DNA of 64,000 nt from Rhodopseudomonas palustris JSC-3b (GCA_000504425.1 KI632513.1:2034760-2098759), one strand, 5' to 3'. Counted from the stretch's first letter, positions 45,152 to 55,777 are shown. Translations and numbers: made by a program. The notes: generated from the letters alone by a model not told the origin.

Positions 45152-46069
45152 ATGGATTATCTCGCCCAGCAACTGATCAACGGCCTGGTGCTCGGCTCGA
45201 TCTACGGTCTGATCGCGATCGGTTACACCATGGTCTATGGCATCGTCGGCATGATCAACTTCGCCCATGGCGATATTTTCATGATCGGCGGCTTTATCGC
45301 TCTCATTACATTCCTGGTGCTGGTGTCGTTCGGGCTCACCATGGTCCCGGTGATCCTGCTGGTGGTGCTGCTGGTGTCGATGGCGGTGACGGCCTTATAT
45401 GGCTGGACCGTGGAACGGATTGCGTATCGGCCGCTCCGGCAATCGTTCCGGCTGGCGCCGATGCTGTCGGCGATCGGCATGTCGTTCGTGCTGATGAATT
45501 TTGCGCAAATCTCGCAAGGTGCTCGGGTCAAGCCGGTGCCGCCGATCGTCACCGGCGGCTACACTTTGCACGAAGGCGCCGACGGCTTTGTGGTGCAGAT
45601 CTCCAATGTGCAGATCCTGGTGGTGATCACCACCGTGCTGTTGCTGGCGCTGTTCACCTGGATGGTATCGCGTACCCGGCTCGGCCGTGACATGCGCGCC
45701 TGCGAGCAGGACCAGACCATGGCGGCGCTGCTCGGCGTCGATGTCGATCGCACCATTTCGATGACCTTTGTAATTGGCGCAGCGCTCGCCTCGGTCGCCG
45801 GTATGATGTACCTGCTGTATTACGGCCTGGTCGACTTCTTCATGGGCTTCCTCGCCGGCATCAAGGCGTTCACCGCCGCAGTGCTGGGCGGCATCGGCTC
45901 ACTGCCCGGCGCCATGCTCGGCGGGCTGTTGATCGGGCTGATCGAAACGCTGTGGTCGGCCTATTTCTCCGTCGAATATAAGGACGTCGCGGCGTTCTCG
46001 ATCCTGATCATTGTGCTGATCTTCATGCCGACCGGCCTGCTCGGCCGCCCCGAAGTCGAAAAAGTCTGA
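45152..46069 (+). CDS. livH: Branched-chain amino acid ABC transporter permease LivH (second operon)
   Basis: A 305-residue inner-membrane permease with the YGIVGMINFAHGDIF motif near 29-43 and about eight membrane helices. It is the first gene of the plus-strand liv operon (45152-50408), 12 bases ahead of livM. The Shine-Dalgarno is weak (GGAACA 11 bases upstream). Confidence 0.92.
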   Translation: MDYLAQQLINGLVLGSIYGLIAIGYTMVYGIVGMINFAHGDIFMIGGFIALITFLVLVSFGLTMVPVILLVVLLVSMAVTALYGWTVERIAYRPLRQSFRLAPMLSAIGMSFVLMNFAQISQGARVKPVPPIVTGGYTLHEGADGFVVQISNVQILVVITTVLLLALFTWMVSRTRLGRDMRACEQDQTMAALLGVDVDRTISMTFVIGAALASVAGMMYLLYYGLVDFFMGFLAGIKAFTAAVLGGIGSLPGAMLGGLLIGLIETLWSAYFSVEYKDVAAFSILIIVLIFMPTGLLGRPEVEKV

Positions 46070-46081
46070 TCGGTAGCGCCC

Positions 46082-47422
46082 GTGGTAAGCCCCGTACCTG
46101 CCGCCGTCGCCTCTGCTGCCAACGCCACCGGCGTAGCCAAGGCCGGCATTGCATTCATTCTGAAAAAGTCCCTGATCAGCGCCCTGGTGGCGCTGGTTCT
46201 GTTTTCACTGATGATCGGCGTGCGCACCGATGTCGGCACCGCCGGGCAGCTGGTCTATTGGACGCGGTTCGGCGAACTCGCGGCCATCGTCGGCGCGGTG
46301 TTCGTCGGGTCGATTTTGGTCGAATTGCTGCGCGGCTGGTTCGGCCCGCGCGAAGGCGTGCAACTGCCGCAGGGCGTGCAGCGCGGCCTGTCCTGGGCCG
46401 GGCGGCTGATCGGACCGGCGGCGCTGGTGTTCGCGCTGCTGCTGCCGGTGATCTTCTACGACCAGCGCTACATTCTCGACCTCGCGATCCTGGTGCTGAC
46501 CTACATCATGCTCGGCTGGGGCCTGAATGTGGTGGTCGGGCTCGCCGGCCTGCTCGACCTCGGCTATGTGGCGTTCTATGCGGTCGGCGCCTATTCCTAT
46601 GCGCTGCTCGCCACCAATTTCGGCCTGTCGTTCTGGATCTGCCTGCCGCTCGCCGGCATTTTGGCGGCGTTCTGGGGCATCCTGCTCGGCTTCCCGGTGC
46701 TGCGGCTGCGCGGCGATTATCTGGCGATCGTGACGCTGGCCTTCGGCGAGATCATCCGCCTGGTGCTGCTCAATTGGCAGGATCTGACCGGCGGCCCCAA
46801 TGGCATCAGCGGCATCCCGCGGCCGACGCTGTTCGGCATTCCGCTGTCCTCGGGCGAAGATGGTCTGGCGGCCCTGCTCGGCATCGAGTTCTCGCCGACC
46901 CACCGCATCGTGTTCCTGTTCTATCTGATCCTGGCCCTGGCGCTGATCACCAACTGGGTCACGATCCGGCTGCGGCGGCTGCCGATCGGCCGCGCCTGGG
47001 AAGCGATGCGCGAGGACGAAGTGGCGTGCCGCGCGCTCGGCATCAACATCACCACCACCAAGCTGACCGCGTTCGCCACCGGCGCGATGTTCGGCGGCTT
47101 TGCCGGCGCATTCTTCGCGACCCGCCAGGGCTTCATCTCGCCGGAATCCTTCACGTTCCACGAATCGGCGCTGGTGTTGGCGATCGTGGTGCTGGGCGGC
47201 ATGGGCTCGCAGCTCGGCGTCGCGATTGCCGCGGTCACGCTGATCGGCGGCTTCGAGCTGTTCCGCGGCCTCGATCAATACCGCATGCTGGTGTTCGGCA
47301 TGGCGATGGTGCTGCTGATGATTTGGCGGCCGCGCGGCCTGGTCGGCCACCGCGCGCCGACCGTGTTCCTGGAACATAACCGCGCCATTGCGGCCGACAT
47401 GGTCAAGGAAGGGCGCGGATGA
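46082..47422 (+). CDS. livM: Branched-chain amino acid ABC transporter permease LivM (second operon)
   Basis: A 446-residue permease, longer than LivM of the first operon because of an approximately 110-residue N-terminal extension with two more hydrophobic segments, as in E. coli-like LivM. The core motif GWGLNVVVGLAGLLDLGYVA is near 142-161. GTG 46082 is the first in-frame start. The stop overlaps livG by ATGA. Confidence 0.9.
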   Translation: MVSPVPAAVASAANATGVAKAGIAFILKKSLISALVALVLFSLMIGVRTDVGTAGQLVYWTRFGELAAIVGAVFVGSILVELLRGWFGPREGVQLPQGVQRGLSWAGRLIGPAALVFALLLPVIFYDQRYILDLAILVLTYIMLGWGLNVVVGLAGLLDLGYVAFYAVGAYSYALLATNFGLSFWICLPLAGILAAFWGILLGFPVLRLRGDYLAIVTLAFGEIIRLVLLNWQDLTGGPNGISGIPRPTLFGIPLSSGEDGLAALLGIEFSPTHRIVFLFYLILALALITNWVTIRLRRLPIGRAWEAMREDEVACRALGINITTTKLTAFATGAMFGGFAGAFFATRQGFISPESFTFHESALVLAIVVLGGMGSQLGVAIAAVTLIGGFELFRGLDQYRMLVFGMAMVLLMIWRPRGLVGHRAPTVFLEHNRAIAADMVKEGRG

Positions 47423-48255
47423 GCAACGATCACATCCTCGTCGTCGACCAGCTGATGATGCGGTTCGGCGGCATCATTGCCGTTGGCGGCCTGTCGTTCA
47501 CCGCCAAGCATGGCGAGATCACCGCGCTGATCGGCCCGAACGGCGCCGGCAAGACCACGGTGTTCAACTGCATCACCGGGTTCTACCGGCCAAGCGGCGG
47601 TGAGCTGCGGCTGACCCATCCGGGCGGCGCCACGTTCCAGCTCGAGAAGCTCAACGATTTTCGGATCTGCAAGATCGCGAAAGTGGCGCGCACCTTCCAG
47701 AATATCCGGCTGTTTCCCGGCATGACCGCGCTGGAAAACCTGATGGTGGCGCAGCACAACGCCTTGATGCGCGCTTCCGGCATGACCTTTCTCGGGCTGT
47801 TCGGCGTGCCGTCCTGGCGCGCGGCGGAACAGCGGGCGATCGACCGCGCCAAATTCTGGCTCGACCGGGTCGGGCTGATCGCGCGCGCCGACGATGCCGC
47901 CGGCAACCTGCCCTATGGCGATCAGCGCCGCCTGGAAATTGCGCGCGCAATGTGCACCGAGCCGGCGCTGCTGTGCCTCGACGAGCCGGCCGCCGGACTC
48001 AATGCCCGCGAAAGCGCCGGGCTCAACGAATTGTTGCTGTCGATCCGCGCCGAGCATGGCACCTCGGTGCTGCTCATCGAACATGACATGAGCGTCGTCA
48101 TGGAAATCTCCGATCATGTGATCGTGCTCGATCACGGCACCAAGATTGCCGACGGCACGCCGCGCGCGGTGCGTGACGATCCGAAAGTGATCGCCGCCTA
48201 TCTCGGCGTCGAGGATGACGAAGTGGCCGCGGTCGAGCGGGAGTTGGGTCAGTGA
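47419..48255 (+). CDS. livG: Branched-chain amino acid ABC transporter ATP-binding protein LivG (second operon)
   Basis: A 278-residue ATPase with Walker A GPNGAGKTT at 39-47, signature LPYGDQRRLEIARAM near 168-182 and Walker B ALLCLDEPAAGLN. Coupled to livM by ATGA. Unlike the compact unit at 3057-5453, here a family-2 hairpin repeat sits between livG and livF. Confidence 0.93.
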   Translation: MSNDHILVVDQLMMRFGGIIAVGGLSFTAKHGEITALIGPNGAGKTTVFNCITGFYRPSGGELRLTHPGGATFQLEKLNDFRICKIAKVARTFQNIRLFPGMTALENLMVAQHNALMRASGMTFLGLFGVPSWRAAEQRAIDRAKFWLDRVGLIARADDAAGNLPYGDQRRLEIARAMCTEPALLCLDEPAAGLNARESAGLNELLLSIRAEHGTSVLLIEHDMSVVMEISDHVIVLDHGTKIADGTPRAVRDDPKVIAAYLGVEDDEVAAVERELGQ

Positions 48256-48277
48256 GCACCGTGTTGCATTGTTTGTC

Positions 48278-48365
48278 GTCATGGCCGGGCTCGTCCCGGC
48301 CATCCACGCGAACCGACACGGCGCAGCTTGCGGCCGTGGATGGCCGGGGCAAGCCCGGCCATGAC
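48278..48365. repeat. Family-2 hairpin repeat inside the liv operon
   Basis: An 88-base inverted repeat: GTCATGGCCGGG and CCCGGCCATGAC at its ends, with internal CCGGCCATCCACG and CGTGGATGGCCGG. It lies between livG (stop 48255) and livF (start 48392) and would form a stable hairpin in the mRNA. Confidence 0.85.
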
Positions 48366-48391
48366 GAAAGCAAGCGTGGCAAGGTCGCGCC

Positions 48392-49135
<744 letters not shown>

Positions 49136-49292
49136 CGCGGCCGTGCTGCGGCAACAAGCGTCATCGTGGCCGCTGCGCTGGCCGCATTTTGCCGATGACT
49201 TGGCAAAAATTTCAGCGGAAACTGCTCGGCAATTTCGGGCCCGGCGCCCCGGGCACACTCACAATTTCGTCCATCATTGACAGGATTGGCCC

Positions 49293-50408
49293 ATGACATC
49301 GATTAAGCTCTTCGGCCTGGCGCTCGGCGCATCGCTCGCGCTGTCGACCACGGCTTTCGCTCAGGACATCAACGTTGCGGTCGCCGGGCCGCTGACCGGC
49401 CCGGAAGCCGCGTTCGGCCGGCAACTCGCCAATGGCGCCGACCTCGCGGTTGCCGATCTCAATGCCGCCGGCGGCGTGCTCGGCAAGAAACTGGTGCTGC
49501 AGTCCGGCGACGACGCCTGCGATCCCAAGCAGGCGCGCTCGGTGGCCGAGAAGCTGGCCAGCGCCAAGGTGCAATTCGTCGCCGGCCATTTCTGCTCGTC
49601 ATCGTCGATCCCGGCGTCGGAAGCCTATGCCGACGGCAATGTGCTGCAGATCAGCCCCGGTTCGACCAATCCGTTGTTCACCGAACGCAAGCTGTGGAAC
49701 GTGCTGCGGGTCTGCGGCCGTGACGATCAGCAGGGCGGGGTCGCGGCCGAGTACATCTTGAAGCACTTCAAGGGCAAGAACGTCGCGATCCTCAACGACA
49801 AGACCACCTATGGCAAGGGTCTCGCCGACGAAACGAAGAAGGCGCTCAACAAGGCCGGCTTCCAGGAAAAGATCTTCGAGTCCTACAACAAGGGCGACAA
49901 GGATTTTAATTCGATCGTGTCGCGCCTGAAGCGCGAGAACATCGATCTGGTCTATATCGGCGGCTACTATCTGGAAGCAGGCCTGATCCTGCGCCAGATG
50001 CGTGACCAGGGCCTGAAGACCGTGCTGATGGCCGGCGACGCTTTGAACGACCGCGAATTCGCCTCGATCACCGGCCCGCTCGCCGTCGGCACGCTGTTCA
50101 CCTTCGGCCCCGATCCGCGCAACAAGCCGACCGCCAAGGCGATCGTCGAAAAGTTCAAGGCCAAGAACGTCGATCCCGAAGGCTACACGCTCTACACCTA
50201 CGCCGCGTTCCAGGTGTGGTCGCAGGCCGCCGCCAAGGCCGGCACCACCGACCCGAAGAAGGTGATGGCCGCGATCAAGGCCGGCGAGTGGGACACCGTG
50301 CTCGGCAAGCTGTCGTTCGACGCCAAGGGCGACATCAAGATGATCGACTACGTCGTCTACAAGTGGGACGACAAGGGCAACTACGCCGAAGTGGCCGCTG
50401 AGAACTAA
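49293..50408 (+). CDS. livK: Branched-chain amino acid ABC transporter substrate-binding protein (LivK-like)
   Basis: A 371-residue periplasmic binding protein. The signal peptide ends with AFA at 21-23; the mature part starts QDINVAVAGPLTGPEAAFG. Two Cys residues (GDDACDP and GHFCSSSS) likely form a disulfide, as in LIV-binding proteins. Intact, in contrast to the interrupted protein of the first liv operon. Confidence 0.92.
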   Translation: MTSIKLFGLALGASLALSTTAFAQDINVAVAGPLTGPEAAFGRQLANGADLAVADLNAAGGVLGKKLVLQSGDDACDPKQARSVAEKLASAKVQFVAGHFCSSSSIPASEAYADGNVLQISPGSTNPLFTERKLWNVLRVCGRDDQQGGVAAEYILKHFKGKNVAILNDKTTYGKGLADETKKALNKAGFQEKIFESYNKGDKDFNSIVSRLKRENIDLVYIGGYYLEAGLILRQMRDQGLKTVLMAGDALNDREFASITGPLAVGTLFTFGPDPRNKPTAKAIVEKFKAKNVDPEGYTLYTYAAFQVWSQAAAKAGTTDPKKVMAAIKAGEWDTVLGKLSFDAKGDIKMIDYVVYKWDDKGNYAEVAAEN

Positions 50409-50422
50409 TAATTCTTCACGTG

Positions 50423-50447
50423 ATGGCCGGGCGCGTCCCGGCCATCT
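50423..50447 (+). terminator. Hairpin after the liv operon (family-2 core)
   Basis: Ten-base stem GATGGCCGGG (50423-50432) and CCCGGCCATC (50438-50447), loop CGCGT, then TATTAT. It lies 14 bases after the binding-protein stop and is a likely transcription end. Confidence 0.65.
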
Positions 50448-50449
50448 AT

Positions 50450-50690
50450 TATACCAACGGCTCCTACCAATGACTCGTCATGCCCGCGCTTGTCGCCCGG
50501 CCATGACATGCGGATGGGTTGGTATCAGTTTCCGTTGGTATAAAGCGATCAGGCGCGGGCCATTGGGCTCGCGCCTTTTTGTTGGCGGTTGTGGTCGGGC
50601 GATGGCCTCGCCGCAGGCCTCATGCCAGCGGCGATTGATACCAACCCGCCCGCGACAAGCGCGGGCACGGTTCATGGGTGGTAGCCTATG
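50450..50690. repeat. Inverted repeat cluster with TATACCAACGG arms
   Basis: There is no gene between 50409 and 50693. TATACCAACGG near 50451 is answered by CCGTTGGTATA near 50532, and GGGTTGGTATCA near 50517 by TGATACCAACCC at 50636-50647; GCCCGCGCTTGTCG near 50482 is answered by CGACAAGCGCGGGC near 50654. Nested arms suggest a mobile repeat or its remnant. Confidence 0.6.
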
Positions 50691-50693
50691 GCG

Positions 50694-51428
50694 TCAGCCG
50701 AAATTGCCGAGCGCCGGGAACGTTTCCAGCAACCAGATCGAGGCATGGCTGACCGCGCCAGTCAGGAAGCCGATGCCGGTCAGGATCATCAGCACGCCCA
50801 TGATGCGTTCCACGGTGACGAGATGGCGCTTCATGCGCGCAAACAACGTGGAAAACTGCTCGACCATCAGCGCCGCCAGCAGGAACGGAATGCCAAGCCC
50901 GGCGGAATACACCGCGAGCAGACCGGCGCCCTTGGCGACGGTGGCCTCGGCCGCAGCCACCGACAGAATCGCGGCCAGGATCGGGCCGATGCAAGGCGTC
51001 CAGCCAAACGCGAACGCCAGACCCATCACATAGGCGCCCCACAACCCGACGGGCTTGGGAATGGTCAGCCGGCCCTCGCGCATCAACAGCCCGATTCGGG
51101 TCAGGCCGAGGAAATGCAGGCCCATGATGATGATGACGATGCCGGCGGCGATCGACAATTCCGCCGACCAGGTGCGGATCAGGCTGCCGACCAGACTGGC
51201 GCTGGCGCCGAGCGCGACGAATACCGTTGAGAAGCCGAGCACGAACATCAGCGCTGCGATCAACACCGCGCGGCGCGACGCCGACGGCGTTTCGCCGGTC
51301 GCGACATGCTCGATCGTGGCCCCGGTCAGATAGATCAGGTAGGGAGGCACCAGCGGCAGCACGCAGGGCGACAAGAAACTGACGAGACCGGCAAGCAGCG
51401 CGGCGGGGATCGTGACGTCATGGATCAT
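50694..51428 (-). CDS. ccdA: Cytochrome c biogenesis/thiol transport protein CcdA
   Basis: A 244-residue membrane protein with six helices that carries reducing electrons across the inner membrane. The redox Cys residues are Cys22 (LSPCVLPLVPP) and Cys145 (GWTPCIGPIL). The open frame to 51728 is an artefact; ATG 51428 gives the family start MIHDVTIPAALLAGL. Divergent from the P1 peptidase gene. Confidence 0.9.
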   Translation of the reverse strand: MIHDVTIPAALLAGLVSFLSPCVLPLVPPYLIYLTGATIEHVATGETPSASRRAVLIAALMFVLGFSTVFVALGASASLVGSLIRTWSAELSIAAGIVIIIMGLHFLGLTRIGLLMREGRLTIPKPVGLWGAYVMGLAFAFGWTPCIGPILAAILSVAAAEATVAKGAGLLAVYSAGLGIPFLLAALMVEQFSTLFARMKRHLVTVERIMGVLMILTGIGFLTGAVSHASIWLLETFPALGNFG

Positions 51429-51543
51429 GCCGCTAGATGCACCGCAATCGCGACCTGATGCAAGGCTTGGCGGCCGCTCGCGCCGAGTTGTGATCGGGCG
51501 GGCAGACGGGTACCACTGCATGTCGCAGCTGGGAGAGACGCCC

Positions 51544-52539
51544 ATGAAGAATCTGCTCACCGACATTGCCGGCGTCAAAGTCGGCCACGCCGACGATGCC
51601 CGCATTGCTTCCGGCGTCACCGCGATCGTGTTCGATCGGCCGGCGGTGGCTTCGATCGATGTGCGCGGCGGTGGCCCCGGCACCCGCGAATGCGCGCTGC
51701 TCGATCCGGTCGCGACGGTGGACACCATCGACGGCCTGGTGCTGTCCGGTGGTTCCGCGTTCGGACTCGATGCCGGTGCCGGCGTCCATGCCTGCCTCGC
51801 GGCGCAGGGCCGCGGCTTTCAAGTCGGCGGCGTGTCGATTCCGATCGTGCCCGGCGCGATCATGTTCGACCTGCTCAATGGCGGCGACAAGAATTGGGGC
51901 ACCTACCCGCCCTATCGCGAGCTGGGCTATGCCGCCGCGGCGGCGGCCAGCGACGATTTTGCGCTCGGCAGCGTCGGCGCCGGGCTCGGCGCCACCACCG
52001 CGACGCTGAAAGGCGGCCTCGGCTCGGCCTCCGCCGAAACGCCAGATGGCGTTAGGGTCGGCGCGCTGGCGGTGGTCAACGCGGTCGGCAATGTCACCAT
52101 CGGCAATGGCCCGTGGTTCTGGGCGGCGCCTTATGAAATCGATGGCGAGTTCGGCGGCTGCGGCCTGCCGCCACGTTTTACGCCCGAGATGCTGGCGATG
52201 CGCATCAAGGGCGCGGCTGCCGCCAAAGCTGGCGAGAACACCACGCTGGTCGCGGTGGTCACCGATGCCGCGCTTACCAAGACCCAGGCCAAGCGGCTGG
52301 CGATGATGGCGCAGACCGGCTTTGCCCGCGCCATCTATCCGGTGCATGTGCCGCTCGACGGCGACGTGGTGTTCGCCGCCGCCACCGGCGACAAGACAAT
52401 CGATCCCTTGGTCGGGCTCACTGAGCTTGGCATGATCGCCGCCAACACCGTGGCGCGGGCGATCGCACGCGGCGTCTATCACGCCAGCGCGCTGCCGTTC
52501 CCGGATGCGCAGCCGGCCTGGCGCGATCTATTCGGCTGA
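51544..52539 (+). CDS. P1 family peptidase (DmpA/beta-aminopeptidase type)
   Basis: A 331-residue N-terminal-nucleophile hydrolase. The precursor would be cut within GENTTLV, between Asn232 and Thr233, so that Thr233 becomes the N-terminal nucleophile; this follows the DmpA/BapA family. RGGGPGTRECALLDP near 41-55 and SGGSAFGLDAGAG are conserved. ATG 51544 follows GGGAGAG. Members cleave small N-terminal D- or beta-amino acid peptides; the substrate is not known here. Confidence 0.85.
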   Translation: MKNLLTDIAGVKVGHADDARIASGVTAIVFDRPAVASIDVRGGGPGTRECALLDPVATVDTIDGLVLSGGSAFGLDAGAGVHACLAAQGRGFQVGGVSIPIVPGAIMFDLLNGGDKNWGTYPPYRELGYAAAAAASDDFALGSVGAGLGATTATLKGGLGSASAETPDGVRVGALAVVNAVGNVTIGNGPWFWAAPYEIDGEFGGCGLPPRFTPEMLAMRIKGAAAAKAGENTTLVAVVTDAALTKTQAKRLAMMAQTGFARAIYPVHVPLDGDVVFAAATGDKTIDPLVGLTELGMIAANTVARAIARGVYHASALPFPDAQPAWRDLFG

Positions 52540-52550
52540 GCTCAGTGCGC

Positions 52551-53291
52551 TCAGGCGCTCAGCGACAGCGTCGAGGCGTTTTGCGCCAGAATCGCGTTGG
52601 CTTGGCGCTGGATCAGTTGCTCGACGTAGTTGTAGGACGAGGTCGCGGCCGATGACGCGCTCGATGCCGCGGAGGTCATGGTGACCTTGGAGCCGTCGGC
52701 ATAGCTCACCGTGGTGGAGGAGCTGCCATCGCTGTTCTGGGTGGTGGCGGTGCTGGCGCCCTGCAGGCCGCGCATCACCGCATCGGCATTGCCCTGGCCT
52801 TCAAAGGACGGGTGATGATGGCCCTTGCCCTTCATCACCACCGACAGCTCATCCATGCTGAGCGCGCCGTCGCCATCCTTGTCGAGCTTGCCAAACACCT
52901 TGTCGGCATTGGCGAGATTGGTGCCGCCGGCGCCGAGCTTGTCCTCGAACTCGCTCTTGCTGATCGCGCCGTCGCTATTGCCATCGAGCATCGCGAACAG
53001 CTTCTTGAGCGGACTGGCGCGGCTGCTGTCGGTGGAATGCGACAGGTTCGCCTGCTCGCTTTGCAGCGAGAACAGGCTGGTCATGGTGCTGCTCGACAAG
53101 AGCTGGCTCTGCCCCGAGTTCCCCCGGCCCCATGGTGTCTCGGTGTCCGAGAATGGCGATTTGCTGGCGCTGGAGGATGAGGGCAGATCGAAGCTGGTAT
53201 CGCGCGCCTGACGCGATTGCTTCGAGGAGGACGACGTCAGCGAATTGAGGAGATCGAGTGCCGAAGAAGCGGCAATGAAGGCTGGCAACAT
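52551..53291 (-). CDS. EF-hand calcium-binding protein
   Basis: A 246-residue protein with two EF-hands: loop D103-E114 (DGNSDGAISKSE) and loop D137-E148 (DKDGDGALSMDE). The long N-terminal region (1-95) and the C-terminal region are Ser/Thr rich, with no clear signal peptide beyond a short hydrophobic start. Family members of this sort in rhizobia are unassigned. Calcium binding is inferred from the loops. Confidence 0.85.
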   Translation of the reverse strand: MLPAFIAASSALDLLNSLTSSSSKQSRQARDTSFDLPSSSSASKSPFSDTETPWGRGNSGQSQLLSSSTMTSLFSLQSEQANLSHSTDSSRASPLKKLFAMLDGNSDGAISKSEFEDKLGAGGTNLANADKVFGKLDKDGDGALSMDELSVVMKGKGHHHPSFEGQGNADAVMRGLQGASTATTQNSDGSSSTTVSYADGSKVTMTSAASSASSAATSSYNYVEQLIQRQANAILAQNASTLSLSA

Positions 53292-53533
53292 GACAAGCTC
53301 CGAACTCTGCCGCGGCGCGGCGCCCCATTCCCTGCCACCAGCCTTGCAAGCCGCGCGCCATCAAAAAGCACAGTAAAATCAGAGCCATTGAATACATTTT
53401 CACGCGCCCAACCGGGTAAACACTGCCCCCGCGGCAGAATGTGCCGACTGTTTGCTTTCGCTTCCGATTGCTCACCGCCGATCTGGCGTGGTACGCGAAA
53501 GCCCCCTTCCCAGCCTGTTAGGTCATAGCCGCC

Positions 53534-54232
53534 ATGTCTTCGTTCCCGCTCCGCCCGCTTGCCATTGCGCCGTCGATCCTGGCCTCGGACTTCTCGAAAC
53601 TCGGCGAGGAGGTGCGCGCCATCGACGAAGCCGGCTGCGACTGGGTGCATCTCGACGTGATGGACGGCCATTTCGTGCCGAACATTTCGTTCGGCCCCGA
53701 CGTGATCAAGGCGATGCGGCCGCACACCAAGAAGGTGTTCGACGTCCATCTGATGATCGCGCCGTGCGATCCCTATCTGGAAGCGTTCGCCAAGGCCGGC
53801 TGCGACATCATCACCGTGCACGCCGAGGCCGGCCCGCATCTGCACCGCTCGCTGCAGGCGATCCGCGCGCTCGGCAAGAAGGCCGGCGTCTCGCTCAACC
53901 CCGGCACCCACCCGAGCGCGATCGAATACGTGCTCGATGACATCGATCTGGTGCTGGTGATGTCGGTCAACCCGGGCTTTGGCGGCCAGGCGTTCATCCC
54001 GTCCGCGGTCGAGAAGATCCGCCAGGTGCGCGCCATGGTCGGCAACCGGCCGATCGACATCGAGGTCGATGGCGGCGTCAACGACAAGCTCGCCGGCCAG
54101 CTTGCCGCTGCCGGCGCCAACGCGCTGGTCGCCGGTTCGGCGGTGTTCAAGGGCGGCACGCTGGAAGCCTACAAGACCAATATCGACGGCATCCGCAAAG
54201 CGGCGATGGCCGCGCGCGGCGAAGTCATTTAG
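53534..54232 (+). CDS. rpe: Ribulose-phosphate 3-epimerase
   Basis: A 232-residue TIM-barrel enzyme that interconverts ribulose 5-phosphate and xylulose 5-phosphate in the pentose phosphate and Calvin cycles. [12 protein letters not shown] and VHLMIAP carry metal ligands, [11 protein letters not shown] is the mobile loop, and EVDGGVN and AGSAVF bind phosphate. The start at ATG 53534 is the first with family similarity. The upstream 240 bases have no gene. Confidence 0.94.
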   Translation: MSSFPLRPLAIAPSILASDFSKLGEEVRAIDEAGCDWVHLDVMDGHFVPNISFGPDVIKAMRPHTKKVFDVHLMIAPCDPYLEAFAKAGCDIITVHAEAGPHLHRSLQAIRALGKKAGVSLNPGTHPSAIEYVLDDIDLVLVMSVNPGFGGQAFIPSAVEKIRQVRAMVGNRPIDIEVDGGVNDKLAGQLAAAGANALVAGSAVFKGGTLEAYKTNIDGIRKAAMAARGEVI

Positions 54233-54266
54233 GTTCCCGCTCCGCAAGCGCCGGGTGGGCAACCGG

Positions 54267-54376
54267 GTCATTCCGGGGCGCGCGCCATCGCGCGCGAACC
54301 CGGAATCTTGGCTGCGGAAAATAACCGCGGGATTCCGGGTTCGCCCGCCGCTGTCGCGGCGCGCGCCCCGGAATGA
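54267..54376. repeat. Long inverted repeat, family 3
   Basis: A 110-base hairpin with arms GTCATTCCGGGGCGCGCG and CGCGCCCCGGAATGAC and inner GAACCCGGAATC/GATTCCGGGTTC. It lies between rpe and purB and is the second copy of the element at 39271-39373. The long stem could end rpe transcription. Confidence 0.85.
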
Positions 54377-54469
54377 CGGCCCCGGGGGGCCGCAGATGAC
54401 AGAGGGTGGCCTCGCCCGGCGCGATCTGCTAAAGCGCGGCCAAATTCCCCACACACCCAAGAGTCTGTG

Positions 54470-55777
54470 ATGATCCCGCGCTATACCCGTCCGGAAATGG
54501 CTGCCATTTGGGAGCCTTTGACCCGCTTCAAGATCTGGTTCGAGATCGAGGCCCACGCCGCCGACGCCCAGGCCGCCATCGGCGTGATCCCGAAGGAGGC
54601 CGCTGAGGCGATCTGGAAGGGCGGCAAGGACGCCGCGTTCGACGTGGCGCGCATCGACGAGATCGAGCGCGAGGTGAAGCACGACGTCATCGCGTTCCTG
54701 ACCCATCTGGCTGAATTCGTCGGGCCGGAATCGCGCTTCGTGCACCAGGGCATGACCTCGTCGGACGTGCTCGACACCTGCTTTAACGTGCAGCTGGTGC
54801 GTGCGGCCGACATCCTGATCGCCGACCTCGACCGGGTGCTGGCGGCGCTGAAGAAGCGCGCCTTCGAGCACAAGCTGACCCCGAGCATCGGCCGCTCGCA
54901 CGGCATTCACGCCGAGCCGGTGACGTTCGGTCTGAAGTTGGCTTACGCCTATGCCGAGTTCAGCCGCGCCCGCGAACGCATGGTGGCGGCGCGCAAGGAA
55001 GTCGCGACCTGCGCGATCTCCGGTTCGGTCGGCACGTTCGCCCATATCGACCCGCGGGTCGAAGAACACGTCGCCAAGTCGATGGGCCTCGCCTTGGAGC
55101 CGATCTCCACTCAGGTGATCCCGCGCGACCGCGCCGCGATGTATTTCACCACGCTGGCGGTGATCGCCTCCTCGGTCGAGCGGCTGGCGGTCGAGATCCG
55201 TCATCTGCAGCGCACCGAAGTGCTGGAAGCCGAGGAATATTTCTCCGAAGGCCAGAAGGGCTCGTCGTCGATGCCGCACAAGCGCAACCCGGTGCTGACC
55301 GAGAACCTGTCCGGTCTCGCCCGCATGGTGCGCGCCTACTCGCTGCCGGCGCTGGAAAACGTGGTGCTGTGGCACGAGCGCGATATCTCGCACTCCTCGG
55401 CCGAACGCATGATGGCGCCCGACGCCACCGTGACGCTGGACTTCATGCTTAACCGGCTGGCCGGCGTGATCGAGAAGCTGGTGATCTATCCGGACAATAT
55501 GCGCGGCAATCTCGACAAGCTCGGCGGGTTGATCCACTCGCAGCGCATGCTGACCGCGCTGACCCAGAAGGGCTGTTCGCGCGAAGAGTCGTACAGACTG
55601 GTGCAGCGCAACGCGATGCCGGTGTGGCGCGGCGAAGGCGAGTTCCAAACGCTGCTCAAGAACGACGAAGGCGTGAAGAAGTACATGACCGACGCCGAGA
55701 TCGCCGAGCAGTTCGACCTCGACTATCACTTCAAGCACGTCGACACGATCTTCGAGCGCGTGTTCGGCGAGAAGTGA
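54470..55777 (+). CDS. purB: Adenylosuccinate lyase
   Basis: A 435-residue enzyme of purine synthesis (steps SAICAR to AICAR and adenylosuccinate to AMP). The fumarase-superfamily signature GSSSMPHKRNP is at 264-274; TSSDVLDT is at 96-103 and the acid/base pair is His71 and His144 with Ser267. ATG 54470 is preferred over the in-frame GTG at 54467. Typical short form for alphaproteobacteria. Confidence 0.95.
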   Translation: MIPRYTRPEMAAIWEPLTRFKIWFEIEAHAADAQAAIGVIPKEAAEAIWKGGKDAAFDVARIDEIEREVKHDVIAFLTHLAEFVGPESRFVHQGMTSSDVLDTCFNVQLVRAADILIADLDRVLAALKKRAFEHKLTPSIGRSHGIHAEPVTFGLKLAYAYAEFSRARERMVAARKEVATCAISGSVGTFAHIDPRVEEHVAKSMGLALEPISTQVIPRDRAAMYFTTLAVIASSVERLAVEIRHLQRTEVLEAEEYFSEGQKGSSSMPHKRNPVLTENLSGLARMVRAYSLPALENVVLWHERDISHSSAERMMAPDATVTLDFMLNRLAGVIEKLVIYPDNMRGNLDKLGGLIHSQRMLTALTQKGCSREESYRLVQRNAMPVWRGEGEFQTLLKNDEGVKKYMTDAEIAEQFDLDYHFKHVDTIFERVFGEK

